Assembly (NCBI RefSeq): GCF_025562715.2
Contig: NZ_JAPFCC010000001.1
Location: forward strand, 2,002,501 to 2,066,500
DNA from: Endozoicomonas gorgoniicola
GTDB lineage: Bacteria; Pseudomonadota; Gammaproteobacteria; Pseudomonadales; Endozoicomonadaceae
Length of the DNA: 64,000 bases
Reading direction: 5' to 3'
The position numbers and the translations under genes are program-made. The notes beneath the pieces are model-generated. The model made no database searches. It had not been told where the DNA came from and saw nothing but the letters and a program-made list of their open reading frames with translations. This document shows, in pieces, positions 34,073-42,569 of this stretch; position 1 is the first letter of the stretch; every line of letters begins with the position of its first letter.

Positions 34073-34725
34073 ATAAAATGATCCCCATTTATATAACATC
34101 ATCAATCGGCATAACTACCGAATTTGATTTATTTCATCCAATATTTAATATAGGTACAGAGTTACCATGTAGGAGTTCCAAATTATTCATAAGCTTTGCT
34201 AATGAAGACGATAAATATCTTTCTGTCAAAATTCATCAAGGGAACAACTGTAACTCTTCATACAACTCACTTCTTAAAAATATAAATATTAAAAAAAACG
34301 TTAGTTGTCACAAAGGACAGCCTCAGTTGTCGCTTGAATTAGAAGTAGCCAGGAACTCAGTCATGACTATAATAGCCAAAGATCTTATGAACAAAAAAAT
34401 TACTACATCCTATATAGAAATAAATTCTTCCTCAACCATTCAGCTAGCAGCACCTCAATTAGAGAATATTGAGCACATAGTAATTGCAAAAAAAATGTCT
34501 CATGCAAAGCGACTTGTTCGTATAAATAAAAAGATCATCTACTCAATAAAAACTAAAGATAAATTGGTAAAAGATATTATAGATAGAATGACTTGTGTCA
34601 CTCAACAGATTGAACACATACTAAATCAAAAAATTGATATAGAAGATTTAGAATATCTCCTAGAAAAATTAAGTGATCTATCCTGGAGGTTAAATATATT
34701 AGCATTTACGAATCATATTAAATAA
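34069..34725 (+). CDS. Stand-alone Hsp70 (DnaK) substrate-binding-domain protein
   Basis: A 218-aa protein, start GTG 34069 (or ATG 34078). Residues 9-125 follow the beta-sandwich of the DnaK substrate-binding domain step by step. SSIGITTEFDLFHPIF corresponds to the SLGIET segment. NIGTELPCRSSKLFISFAN corresponds to the NTxIPxxxxxxFST segment. VKIHQGNN corresponds to VxxxQGE, and GQPQLSLELEVARNSVMTII to GxPxIxVxFxIDxxGILxVxA. A helical tail (about 150-218) stands for the lid. The ATPase domain is absent, and no frame for it exists upstream; there the LuxR-type gene directly overlaps. Nothing suggests export. It may bind peptides, or act as a partner of the regulator (inference). Confidence 0.7.
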   Translation: MNKMIPIYITSSIGITTEFDLFHPIFNIGTELPCRSSKLFISFANEDDKYLSVKIHQGNNCNSSYNSLLKNINIKKNVSCHKGQPQLSLELEVARNSVMTIIAKDLMNKKITTSYIEINSSSTIQLAAPQLENIEHIVIAKKMSHAKRLVRINKKIIYSIKTKDKLVKDIIDRMTCVTQQIEHILNQKIDIEDLEYLLEKLSDLSWRLNILAFTNHIK

Positions 34726-34726
34726 A

Positions 34727-35380
34727 TCACACTGCAGCTTTACTGGAAGAATTTGACTCTTCTCTTCTCTCAAGAAAGAGCCCAAGGGGTATTGATATTA
34801 TTATCGAAGCTACCCATATAAATCCGGTTTGAGCAATCCAGCCTTTAAAAAGCTCATCCATTAGCTGATTGTTTTCGTAATTTATATTTAACTTTGATGC
34901 AAGCATTGTTAGAAAATTTGTATATGCAATAACAGAAAAGACAGCACCACCTGTCATGGTTGCTGCAAGATTACTAAATGCCATGCGAAAATATGGCCTT
35001 CGGCTAATTGATCCAATAACCCAGAACACTAATAGGTCAACGGTTCCTCCAATATTAACCGCTAAAAAATTAGCAATACAAACGCTTTCAGGCAGTGTTC
35101 CTTGAATGACAAACACAAGTGAGATAACTAAGGAGGCAAGTATCATAATCGACAAATTATATTTCAATTCGATATTTAATCTTTCACCATAATGCTGTGC
35201 AAAAGACCTACTCACGTCAATAAAAGGAATAACAGTTATTACACACAATGGAATCCACCAACCTTCACCTAGAAGAAACTCAAGACTAACTTTTTTTGTG
35301 CATCCGTACTGCCCTAAAATAGAAAAAGTTAAAAACAAGAAGAGGCAAACAAAATATTTTTTACACACGACAAAGCTCAA
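34727..35380 (-). CDS. VUT/YhhQ-like membrane transporter
   Basis: 217 residues with about six hydrophobic helices (FVCLFLFLTFSILGQYG, WWIPLCVITVIPFIDVSRSF, SIMILASLVISLVFVI, and so on). The middle contains the conserved opening of VUT-family proteins (PFIDVSRSFAQHYGERLN, compare DVxxExYGRR) and NIGGTVDLLVFWVIGS. The best known relatives take up queuosine precursors. It overlaps the glycosidase gene by four bases (ATGA), so a purine- or pseudouridine-type nucleoside is a plausible substrate. The family call is by pattern and moderately sure. Confidence 0.6.
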   Translation of the reverse strand: MSFVVCKKYFVCLFLFLTFSILGQYGCTKKVSLEFLLGEGWWIPLCVITVIPFIDVSRSFAQHYGERLNIELKYNLSIMILASLVISLVFVIQGTLPESVCIANFLAVNIGGTVDLLVFWVIGSISRRPYFRMAFSNLAATMTGGAVFSVIAYTNFLTMLASKLNINYENNQLMDELFKGWIAQTGFIWVASIIISIPLGLFLERREESNSSSKAAV

Positions 35381-36354
35381 TTATTTAAATCTGAATATTC
35401 CACGGCGATCTGAGATGCTAATTTCGCATTACTTACCAATAATTTTTGCATTGCAAGCTGGCTATTACCCTCGCTTAAGTCATTAACCTTGTTGAGCAAG
35501 TAAGTTGTACAATCTGAACCTTTGATCTGTGCTCTTTTCATTTCATTCAAAGCTGTAAAAATTTTATTATCCATATCAACTTTATTAAGAGAATACTTTT
35601 CATCTATTGGATTTGCCACAAGCAAACCACCATTAATTTTTAATTTGTATTTTCTGTTTATCACATCAGCGATATCCTTTGTTGACGAAAATGAATTTTC
35701 AATTTTACATTCAGAATCTCTGACACATAGAGAGGGAAAGCATTTTGTGTTGTATCCTAAAACAGCAACACCATAAGTTTCCAGATACTCTAAAGTTAGC
35801 TTAAGGTCAATTATGGATTTAGAGCCTGAACAAATCAAAACAACATTATTATTAGCTATTCCCTGTAAATCAGGAGAAATATCAAATGTACTTTGAGCAT
35901 CAATGTGAACACCTCCTATCCCTGCTGAAACTATAAATTTGATTCCAACCAGAGCTGCTATCTCAATGGTTCCAGATGCTGTTGTTACTCCCATTATTTC
36001 ACTAGCTAGAACTAAAGGAATATCTCTGCGACTCACTTTTACCAGAATATTTTTTTGTTTTGCTATTTGATGCAAATCAACATCAGACAACCCAACTTTT
36101 ATAACACCTTTACTAATGACAATTATTGCAGGAATTACCCCCTCTTTTTTAGCTGCATCACACATCTCTAGCATAAGCTCAGCATTTTCTGGATAATTGT
36201 ACGCTCCATGCTGCAAGGCTGTAACTGTTTCAAAAGCAACAACTGGCTTTCCTTCTTTTAATCCCTGATAAACTTGTGGGTCGATTTTAATATACTCACC
36301 ACAACGACTAATCAGTTCATCTATATTGCTGCTTTCATTTCTCACTTTTAACAT
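35377..36354 (-). CDS. psuG: Pseudouridine-5'-phosphate glycosidase
   Basis: 325 residues from ATG 36354 (MLKVRNESSN), chosen because AAGGT lies directly upstream; longer frames extend into an AT-rich leader. PsuG splits pseudouridine 5'-phosphate into uracil and ribose 5-phosphate. Family signatures are present: GKPVVAFETVTALQHG at the start, LVKVSRRDIPLVLASEIMGV with the active-site Lys-Ser-Arg-Arg stretch, FIVSAGIGGVHIDAQSTFD and VLICSGSKSIIDLKLTLEYLE. The usual ATTVAAT is GVTTASGTIE here, a variation in the pocket region. No psuK kinase gene is nearby, so the phosphate ester must come from elsewhere. It is followed by the VUT transporter. Confidence 0.85.
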   Translation of the reverse strand: MLKVRNESSNIDELISRCGEYIKIDPQVYQGLKEGKPVVAFETVTALQHGAYNYPENAELMLEMCDAAKKEGVIPAIIVISKGVIKVGLSDVDLHQIAKQKNILVKVSRRDIPLVLASEIMGVTTASGTIEIAALVGIKFIVSAGIGGVHIDAQSTFDISPDLQGIANNNVVLICSGSKSIIDLKLTLEYLETYGVAVLGYNTKCFPSLCVRDSECKIENSFSSTKDIADVINRKYKLKINGGLLVANPIDEKYSLNKVDMDNKIFTALNEMKRAQIKGSDCTTYLLNKVNDLSEGNSQLAMQKLLVSNAKLASQIAVEYSDLNN

Positions 36355-36673
36355 TTCATTTACCTTCATAAAAACTTCTAGCACCAAGCACTGAAAGAGG
36401 ATACGGTATTTTTCATTTATTGCTAATATCAAAAATTTATTAGTAAATTTTTCTAACCAAACAAACGAAAATAAGTATAAACCACTAGCGAAAATAGTCC
36501 TTCCCTTTTTTAGTTGTTCTGCTTTAATCGGAAACACTGTACTGATTTTTATTTTGGTGCAACAGAATAAATTTCAGTGAATCAATCATGACTCAAGACA
36601 CAAGCTCGAAGTCCATCAAGACTCAATACAGTCTAATTATGACTTCGACATGGGCTCTCTTTGGAGGCGCATC
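36355..36673. other. Intergenic region between psuG and a small membrane gene
   Basis: Divergent genes start at both sides, so promoters in both directions are expected. The half next to psuG is very AT-rich; base composition changes to the average of the conjugation module after about 36560. That change marks one border of the AT-rich island. No motif recognised with confidence. Confidence 0.4.
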
Positions 36674-36829
36674 ATGACGAACCTCATCTCTGCTTCTGAG
36701 TGGCAGCTTATCTTTGCCATATTAATCCTGTCCTATTTTATTACTGTGCTCTATCGAGCGTTGCGCAAGCAATTCATTTTCTGGCACCAGGCGTATCTTA
36801 ATACTCACTCACTGTCTTTTAATTTTTAA
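36674..36829 (+). CDS. Small single-helix membrane protein
   Basis: 51 residues, beginning MTNLISASEW with one clear hydrophobic helix (QLIFAILILSYFITVLY) followed by a positively charged tail (RALRKQ). A perfect GGAGG lies 6 bases before the ATG. It is upstream of the tra genes in the same direction. No family recognised. Start signal and helix make it credible. Confidence 0.6.
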   Translation: MTNLISASEWQLIFAILILSYFITVLYRALRKQFIFWHQAYLNTHSLSFNF

Positions 36830-36882
36830 TCAGATTTTTTAAATCAGACGAGTTTTATTCTTGTTCTGTTATCACTCACTGC

Positions 36883-36984
36883 ATGACTTTAGCCAAATAT
36901 TCCTATGGTAGGAAACCGGCGGTAGCGTGTCTAAAGAGGCACTTCGGGAAGATGGGAGGCAACCCGGGGTGCAGGAGCTTTTAA
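36883..36984 (+). other. Short leader frame directly before the tra cluster
   Basis: A 33-codon frame (MTLAKYSYGRKPAVACLKRH and on) ends with TAA touching the ATG of the next gene at 36985. The DNA is G-rich with several GGAGG-like stretches. It could be a leader peptide, or simply a structured leader without coding role. Confidence 0.3.
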
Positions 36985-37545
36985 ATGAATTCTTCCCGTC
37001 CCGTGATCGAATTTGAACTTGAGCTGCAAACCCGTCAGGCACAGAGCATGAAAAACTGGCTGACGCATAACCTGGGAGGCATGTTTTATATGCTTGAAGT
37101 GGTGTTCAGGAATAAGCCGGAGCTTGATGAGCCCGTAAGGCAGACCATCAACGAAATTGTAGAAGCCTTTGATGACCTTGATGATGATTTACTGGTCTGT
37201 ATCGAAGAGCAAGACCGAAAAAAGCTGCCTCACAATGACATTAACCTGAAATATTCGAACCCGAAAAATGTGTCTGTTGAATGTTCTACACCGCAGTTAC
37301 TTTGCTGCCAGCAGTTGTTGAATCACTTTGATCAGGTCGTACAGGCTTTTGATAAGCAGTGGCTGTTGAAACAGATTTCCCGTCAGGAACACCAGCAGAA
37401 TATTATGACATGGATGCAAAAAGTGTCCAAAGTGCTGTTTGAGTGCAATAAAAAATATCGCTCTGTCCGGCATCAGGTCATGGATCAGACAGATACTATT
37501 CCGGCAAAAACCGATGAAACTCAGGCATTATTACCTCTGGCCTGA
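36985..37545 (+). CDS. Conserved element protein of unknown function upstream of traH
   Basis: 186 residues, soluble, starting MNSSRPVIEFELELQTRQAQ. Mostly helical with acidic stretches (EAFDDLDDDLLVCIEE). The opening LELQTRxA resembles small element proteins of the DUF1845/PFL_4669 type, found at comparable places in conjugative elements, but I hold this only as a possibility. Its stop is one base before the traH ATG, so it belongs to the same transcript. No DNA-binding motif is obvious. Confidence 0.55.
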   Translation: MNSSRPVIEFELELQTRQAQSMKNWLTHNLGGMFYMLEVVFRNKPELDEPVRQTINEIVEAFDDLDDDLLVCIEEQDRKKLPHNDINLKYSNPKNVSVECSTPQLLCCQQLLNHFDQVVQAFDKQWLLKQISRQEHQQNIMTWMQKVSKVLFECNKKYRSVRHQVMDQTDTIPAKTDETQALLPLA

Positions 37546-37546
37546 T

Positions 37547-38944
37547 ATGAACCGATTTCTGGTTTTATGGCTGATCTTGATTTCCTGTAGTTCTGTCGCC
37601 AGTTCGCTTCAGCAAGAACTGAACAAAATGCTTAACACTCTGTCATCTTCCAGTTCTCCGGCGGTTTATCAGTCCCAGAGACGCGGTGTGATTACGGGTG
37701 GTTCATTTCATGCCAGAACCTCGATCAATGAAACCAACCTGACAGGTTTTGTGCCTCCCAACTTCAGTGCTGGTTGTGGGGGTATTGACTTATACGGCGG
37801 ATCGTTCTCGTTTATCAATAGTGAGCAGTTCAACAAACTGATCCGGGATATTGCCGGTAATGCATCCGGTTATCTGCTGGGGCTGGCGATCAATGCCATG
37901 AACGAGAAAGCCTACCAACATATTGAAGCCTTGCAGGAAAAAATCATGCACCTGAACAGCCTGTTCTCGAATTCTTGCCAGATGGGGCAAGGCATCGTAA
38001 ACAGTCTGCCCATGCCTGCGGCTATGAAGAAATTTCAGACCGACGCATCGTTGAATATCAGTCGTGCCAATGTGGCCGATACCTTTCAGGCTTTTACCGG
38101 AACGGGCTTGGCGGACCGTGATCCGGTAAAAGCCTGGAGCCAGTCCGCCAGTGAACAGAGTAAACAGCAGATGACGGGCAATCTTGTCTGGGATGTCCTG
38201 AAAAAGTCATCTGCTATCAGCAGTCCGGATTTTCGAGAAGCGGTCATGAGTTTGACCGGAACGGTTGTCGTATCAATGAATGGTGAAGGTAATCCGATCA
38301 TTTTTCCCTATGTGGGGAACCATTTGAAAGTGGAAGACCTGATTTATGGGAGCCAGAAAACAAGGCTGTATCGCTGTCGGGATCGTGATCAATGTTTATC
38401 CTTGTCGTTGCAAGACAGTCAGCAGATTACCGGCCTGTCAGAGCAGTTAATCCAGTTATTGAATGCGGTGGCTGACCACTGGGATCAGAATGCAGGCAGT
38501 GCTTTATCGAGAACCTCAAACTCCGTACGACCTTTGTCGGTTTTACAAAGCCTGCCCGTTGGCACTGGCGGAATGATTCGAAACCTGACTACAGCGGACG
38601 TGCAGCTTGCCAGGCAGTTTATAGCTCAGGCTGCACCTCATATCGCTTTTTATATCGTGCATCAATTTATTGAAGACTTGCATCAGGTGGTGCAGGCGCT
38701 GGTCAACATGGAAGGCGACCAGAATCCTTTTTCTGAGCAGCTTCAGACAACGCTGAGAAGTTCACGGCAGCAGCTACAGCAGGAACTGCACCGGCTGGGA
38801 CAACGCTATGGTCGCTGGGGAGAGCTTATTCAGGATTACCGCCATATGCTGGCCGTGGCACAACAGGGGCGCTATCAGGGCAGCCAGTATGAAGCGCAGA
38901 AATACCACAAGTATCGTTCCAGTTCTCAGTCAACCCACCAGTGA
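37547..38944 (+). CDS. traH: Conjugal transfer pilus assembly protein TraH
   Basis: 465 residues from ATG 37547 with signal peptide (FLVLWLILISCSSVASS). TraH is a periplasmic/outer-membrane-associated part of F-type mating-pair formation. Family features: GGSFHARTSINETNL near the start, GCGGIDLYGGSFSFINSEQF (the central TraH signature), NSLFSNSCQMGQ and a C-terminal coiled coil. Start is one base after the preceding stop and traG follows after three bases. The intact frame argues for function. An upstream extension of the frame has no start signals and is ignored. Confidence 0.93.
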   Translation: MNRFLVLWLILISCSSVASSLQQELNKMLNTLSSSSSPAVYQSQRRGVITGGSFHARTSINETNLTGFVPPNFSAGCGGIDLYGGSFSFINSEQFNKLIRDIAGNASGYLLGLAINAMNEKAYQHIEALQEKIMHLNSLFSNSCQMGQGIVNSLPMPAAMKKFQTDASLNISRANVADTFQAFTGTGLADRDPVKAWSQSASEQSKQQMTGNLVWDVLKKSSAISSPDFREAVMSLTGTVVVSMNGEGNPIIFPYVGNHLKVEDLIYGSQKTRLYRCRDRDQCLSLSLQDSQQITGLSEQLIQLLNAVADHWDQNAGSALSRTSNSVRPLSVLQSLPVGTGGMIRNLTTADVQLARQFIAQAAPHIAFYIVHQFIEDLHQVVQALVNMEGDQNPFSEQLQTTLRSSRQQLQQELHRLGQRYGRWGELIQDYRHMLAVAQQGRYQGSQYEAQKYHKYRSSSQSTHQ

Positions 38945-38947
38945 CAG

Positions 38948-41900
38948 ATGGAAACGGTATACAGCATTGGGGATGCAAATTTCCTCTACACCATTCTGAA
39001 TGGCCTTGTGATGATGGTCGGTAATCCCGAGTTTATTATGACCATCAAGATTGGCTTTACCATCGGGGCGTTTTATCTGGCCTTGCAAGGGTTGATCGCG
39101 GGTAAGTTTCCCGCTTTTCAGCACTTGTTACTGAGCCTGCTTATTTATTCGGCACTCTTTGGCTTACCTGCCGGTGGTAAAACATACAAGGGCATCGACG
39201 TGGATATTTACGACGTTTATACCGATACCAACCGCAAGGTCGATGATGTGCCTTTTGGCATTGCGCTGACCGCTTCCATGCTGTCATCACTAACATGGAA
39301 GCTGACAGAGACATTTGAACAAACCTTCCATACGACGGATGCCACACGACTGACCCGCAGTGGTTATATGTCCAGCCTGGTTCGCATGATGGAAGCCAGA
39401 AGTTTTGCGATGGAACGGTTTCACACCAACAGGCATCTCGCCCAGTCATGGCTGAACTACATCAAGGAATGCACCTTGATCGGACTGGACCAAAGCCGTA
39501 AAGCCATAGAAGATGTGTTCGATAACCCCAATATCCTGTCCGGTCTGGAATACCCGTCAGAAGTCTTCGGAACCCTGATTTTTAAAACCGCACAATCACA
39601 GGGGGAGAATGTCACCTGCAACCAGGCATTTCTGTGGTTACGGCAACAAACCCAGCTTTTCTTTGACCAGCAGTTACAGACAGAGTTGAGCAGTCAACGG
39701 GGTATTTCATTGGGTGAATCCCTGAGAGCATTAAGTGAACACGCTGAATCCTCCCGGAACTTCCTGATGGCTTCGGCTTTGCTACCCATATATCACGATG
39801 CCACTGTAGAACGACTCCAGCAGATGCAGCAACCACAGGCGGCCATTATGACCCAACAAGCTCTGCTGCAAAGGAACTCACAATGGGCAGGTGAACAGCA
39901 CCTGTTCCTGAGCAGTATGCGGGCAATGATGGCCTATATCGAGGGATTTGTTTTTGCGGTAACACCACTGATGGGATTGCTGGTTTGTGTCGGATTATTC
40001 GGTGTGCGGCTGGCGTTTAAATACCTGATGCTGCTGTTATGGATTCAGCTCTGGATGCCTGTACTGGCCATCAACAACCTTTATATTTCCATGGTCGCCA
40101 AGGGTGCAATGGCAAATATGTCTGCACCCATCACCAGCTTCAGCGGAATTATGGAAGCGGGACCGATATTGGAATACTGGCTGGGTGTCGGAGGCATGAT
40201 GGCAGCTTCAACCCCCGCGTTGGTACTGATGCTGCTTTATGGCAGTGCCATCACCGCAACCCATTTGGCAGGGCGTATGCAAAGTGGTGATTTTGTTAAC
40301 GAGAAAATTCCTACACCGGATGTTCTGATGCCGGGTTCTGCGATCAATCAGCAGGCTGGCTGGAATATCGCTCCACAGCAGGGAGCTACCCGAGGGCAGA
40401 TTGATCAGGTGGTTCCGGCGTTATCTGCCAGCAGTCAGCTGTCAAGCCTTGTTCAGTCCAAAGATGCCGCCCGAAAAAGTGCGGGGTTGGCCTTCAGTCA
40501 GGCGACAACCAACGCTTTCCATCAACGATTCGGGGAAAGTGTTGATGCCAAAGAAATGCAGCAGTTCAGTGATAGTCTGTCGTCCAGCCAGGGGCAAGTG
40601 GCTCAGGTAGTGAATGATATGGCGAGGGATATTAAAAAGAATTTTGGTTTGAGTTCGCAGCAATCCAGAGATATTGCTGTATCAAAAACTTTAAATACTG
40701 GTGCAGGGCTTGGACATAGCATTGTTGGTGCTTTTACTGGTGTAAAAGCTGATTACGGGCGTACCGAGAAAGGTGCCAATACTGATACGCAACAGAGTAA
40801 TTTCAGGGAAGCTATGGAGCATGTAAGCAAGGAGGGTTTCTCAAAAGCCTGGGATTCCCGGATCAATAAAGCGATGGCAATGGATGCCAGTAATAGTCAC
40901 TCCGAAAGCTGGGTAAAGGAGCTAGGCGTCAGTGATAACCAGCAATATCAAAAGTCTGCACAAGAATCCCTCAGCACCGAAAAAAGTTATGAAGAAGCCA
41001 GTCAGCTTCAGCACCAATTAGGTCAGGCATTGAGCACTGCTCCGGCAGTCTGGGCAAACAAGCTGGCATCCTCTGATGCGGCCATGTCCACTCTGCAAAA
41101 TGTACCTTATGACTCTGATTTCAATCAATCAGTGAACAGCAACATAAAGCGGTTTCAGGGGCAGTTTGCTAATTCAAAAGAAGCATTGGCAGCAGCACTG
41201 GTGGCTAGCCATATCAATACACCTACCCAGCAAAATTTTGAACGGTTGGGTAAAGCTCTGGGACAAGCAGGACTATCAGAAACCAGCAAACAAACCGCAA
41301 CCCCATTAGCTAATCAAGAGTTGAAAGAGAATGAGTTACCGAAAGTATCAGAGAATGTATCTGGCAGGTTAACGACTCCCAAAGCCATTGATAAACATGA
41401 TGTAGAACAGAATATTTCTGGAAGCAGGCTTCAGACAGACAGAGCGAAGTCACTGACAGGTTCATACTTAAGTGGCAGTCAATCATTATCAGGTAGGTTC
41501 GAACGGTCAGATCAAAATAAGTCTCAGGTGACAGGTTTGTTAACGCAATCCAGTTTTGGCAGGAATCCTTCTACTGAAGGAAAAGGTTTGAGCATGACAT
41601 CCAGTGAAGCATTCGATAAAGCTATTGAGTACGGATTGACACAGACTCAAGCAAGCCTGTTTTCATCACTGGTTAAAGACCGCGACCCAAGTTACGAGCG
41701 AAGTACAGAACCTGAAGAGCGGAGCCATCGCTCAGGGCAGGCAATCGCTGAAATCAGTCGTGGCTGGGGAGAAAGTGGAGCAACACTGGGCTTGCACGCA
41801 TTTAACCATTTGACCCATGCAGCAGACCACCCCGAGCACACTCATTCAGCTTTGTCCTTGATTGGCGAAATGAACCGTGTTTATCAGCCAGAGCTGAAAG

Positions 41901-42154
41901 CATATGATCAGTCTGTTAGTTCTCTACTCAAAGGGCAGGAACTTTATGCTCAGGAAGGCAACTATCTGGATACTTCCATGCCTCCTGAACATATTGGCTC
42001 AGGCGTTAAAGAGCAGTTGCAGGCACGGGAGAAAGAAAACAATCAATGGTTATTCGGTAGTGATATCGGTCGCTTCCATGAAAGCTCCGGCAAAATCACA
42101 AGAGCGGTGAGAGAAACAAAAAATGATCTATCCAACCTTATCAAGCCAGATTAA
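38948..42154 (+). CDS. traG: Mating-pair stabilisation / assembly protein TraG
   Basis: 1068 residues. The N-terminal 440 form the TraG-N membrane part, with hydrophobic segments at about 25-75 and about 330-440 (FAVTPLMGLLVCVGLFGVRL, YLMLLLWIQLWMPVLAINN). The rest is a long, hydrophilic periplasmic region, rich in Gln and Ser, as in F TraG where it acts in mating-pair stabilisation and exclusion recognition. It follows traH directly. The last 14 bases overlap a gene on the other strand, unusual for this cluster. Intact. Confidence 0.92.
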   Translation: METVYSIGDANFLYTILNGLVMMVGNPEFIMTIKIGFTIGAFYLALQGLIAGKFPAFQHLLLSLLIYSALFGLPAGGKTYKGIDVDIYDVYTDTNRKVDDVPFGIALTASMLSSLTWKLTETFEQTFHTTDATRLTRSGYMSSLVRMMEARSFAMERFHTNRHLAQSWLNYIKECTLIGLDQSRKAIEDVFDNPNILSGLEYPSEVFGTLIFKTAQSQGENVTCNQAFLWLRQQTQLFFDQQLQTELSSQRGISLGESLRALSEHAESSRNFLMASALLPIYHDATVERLQQMQQPQAAIMTQQALLQRNSQWAGEQHLFLSSMRAMMAYIEGFVFAVTPLMGLLVCVGLFGVRLAFKYLMLLLWIQLWMPVLAINNLYISMVAKGAMANMSAPITSFSGIMEAGPILEYWLGVGGMMAASTPALVLMLLYGSAITATHLAGRMQSGDFVNEKIPTPDVLMPGSAINQQAGWNIAPQQGATRGQIDQVVPALSASSQLSSLVQSKDAARKSAGLAFSQATTNAFHQRFGESVDAKEMQQFSDSLSSSQGQVAQVVNDMARDIKKNFGLSSQQSRDIAVSKTLNTGAGLGHSIVGAFTGVKADYGRTEKGANTDTQQSNFREAMEHVSKEGFSKAWDSRINKAMAMDASNSHSESWVKELGVSDNQQYQKSAQESLSTEKSYEEASQLQHQLGQALSTAPAVWANKLASSDAAMSTLQNVPYDSDFNQSVNSNIKRFQGQFANSKEALAAALVASHINTPTQQNFERLGKALGQAGLSETSKQTATPLANQELKENELPKVSENVSGRLTTPKAIDKHDVEQNISGSRLQTDRAKSLTGSYLSGSQSLSGRFERSDQNKSQVTGLLTQSSFGRNPSTEGKGLSMTSSEAFDKAIEYGLTQTQASLFSSLVKDRDPSYERSTEPEERSHRSGQAIAEISRGWGESGATLGLHAFNHLTHAADHPEHTHSALSLIGEMNRVYQPELKAYDQSVSSLLKGQELYAQEGNYLDTSMPPEHIGSGVKEQLQAREKENNQWLFGSDIGRFHESSGKITRAVRETKNDLSNLIKPD

Positions 42155-42464
42155 TATTATTCCTCATGATGGTATCTCCCGTAAGAGCTTCGTACTTCTC
42201 CTGTGAATAGTTAGGACTCATAAATGTAGTTTCATCATGGAGTAAATAACACTCCAGATCTTCTTTAAAGAAGTCAGCATCAAACCGCCACAACAGATAA
42301 AAGCACACGACAGAGAAAATCCCCCAAAATACAGGCGAAACCAGGACACCCAAGAAATAACCCGGAACTACAACTGAATACCAAACCTGTTCCAGCACCA
42401 GACAACTTAACGCCAGTATCATAAAGCTACGACTAAACCGCTTGATACGCTGCCAGAGACTCAT
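42141..42464 (-). CDS. Small inner-membrane protein, possible entry-exclusion factor
   Basis: 107 residues with two hydrophobic helices (RSFMILALSCLVLEQVWYS; FWGIFSVVCFYLLWRF) and an acidic C-terminal part of about 45 residues. It is the only gene in this stretch transcribed against the tra operon and overlaps the traG end by 14 bases. In SXT/R391-type elements the exclusion gene eex lies directly after traG and its product recognises TraG. Position, size and topology fit, but sequence similarity was not recognised, so the role is inferred. Confidence 0.5.
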   Translation of the reverse strand: MSLWQRIKRFSRSFMILALSCLVLEQVWYSVVVPGYFLGVLVSPVFWGIFSVVCFYLLWRFDADFFKEDLECYLLHDETTFMSPNYSQEKYEALTGDTIMRNNINLA

Positions 42465-42569
42465 AACTCACCTCCCTTCAGGGATGAAAACAGATTCTAT
42501 GCCACCCGATTTACCGGACAGCATCTCTGTTTTCTACCCAGTGAACATAGCACAACTGAGATTAAAATC

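Noticed and set aside
41500..41520. GGTTCGAAC, a T-loop-like string
   Set aside because: It lies inside the traG coding frame and has no tRNA structure around it.
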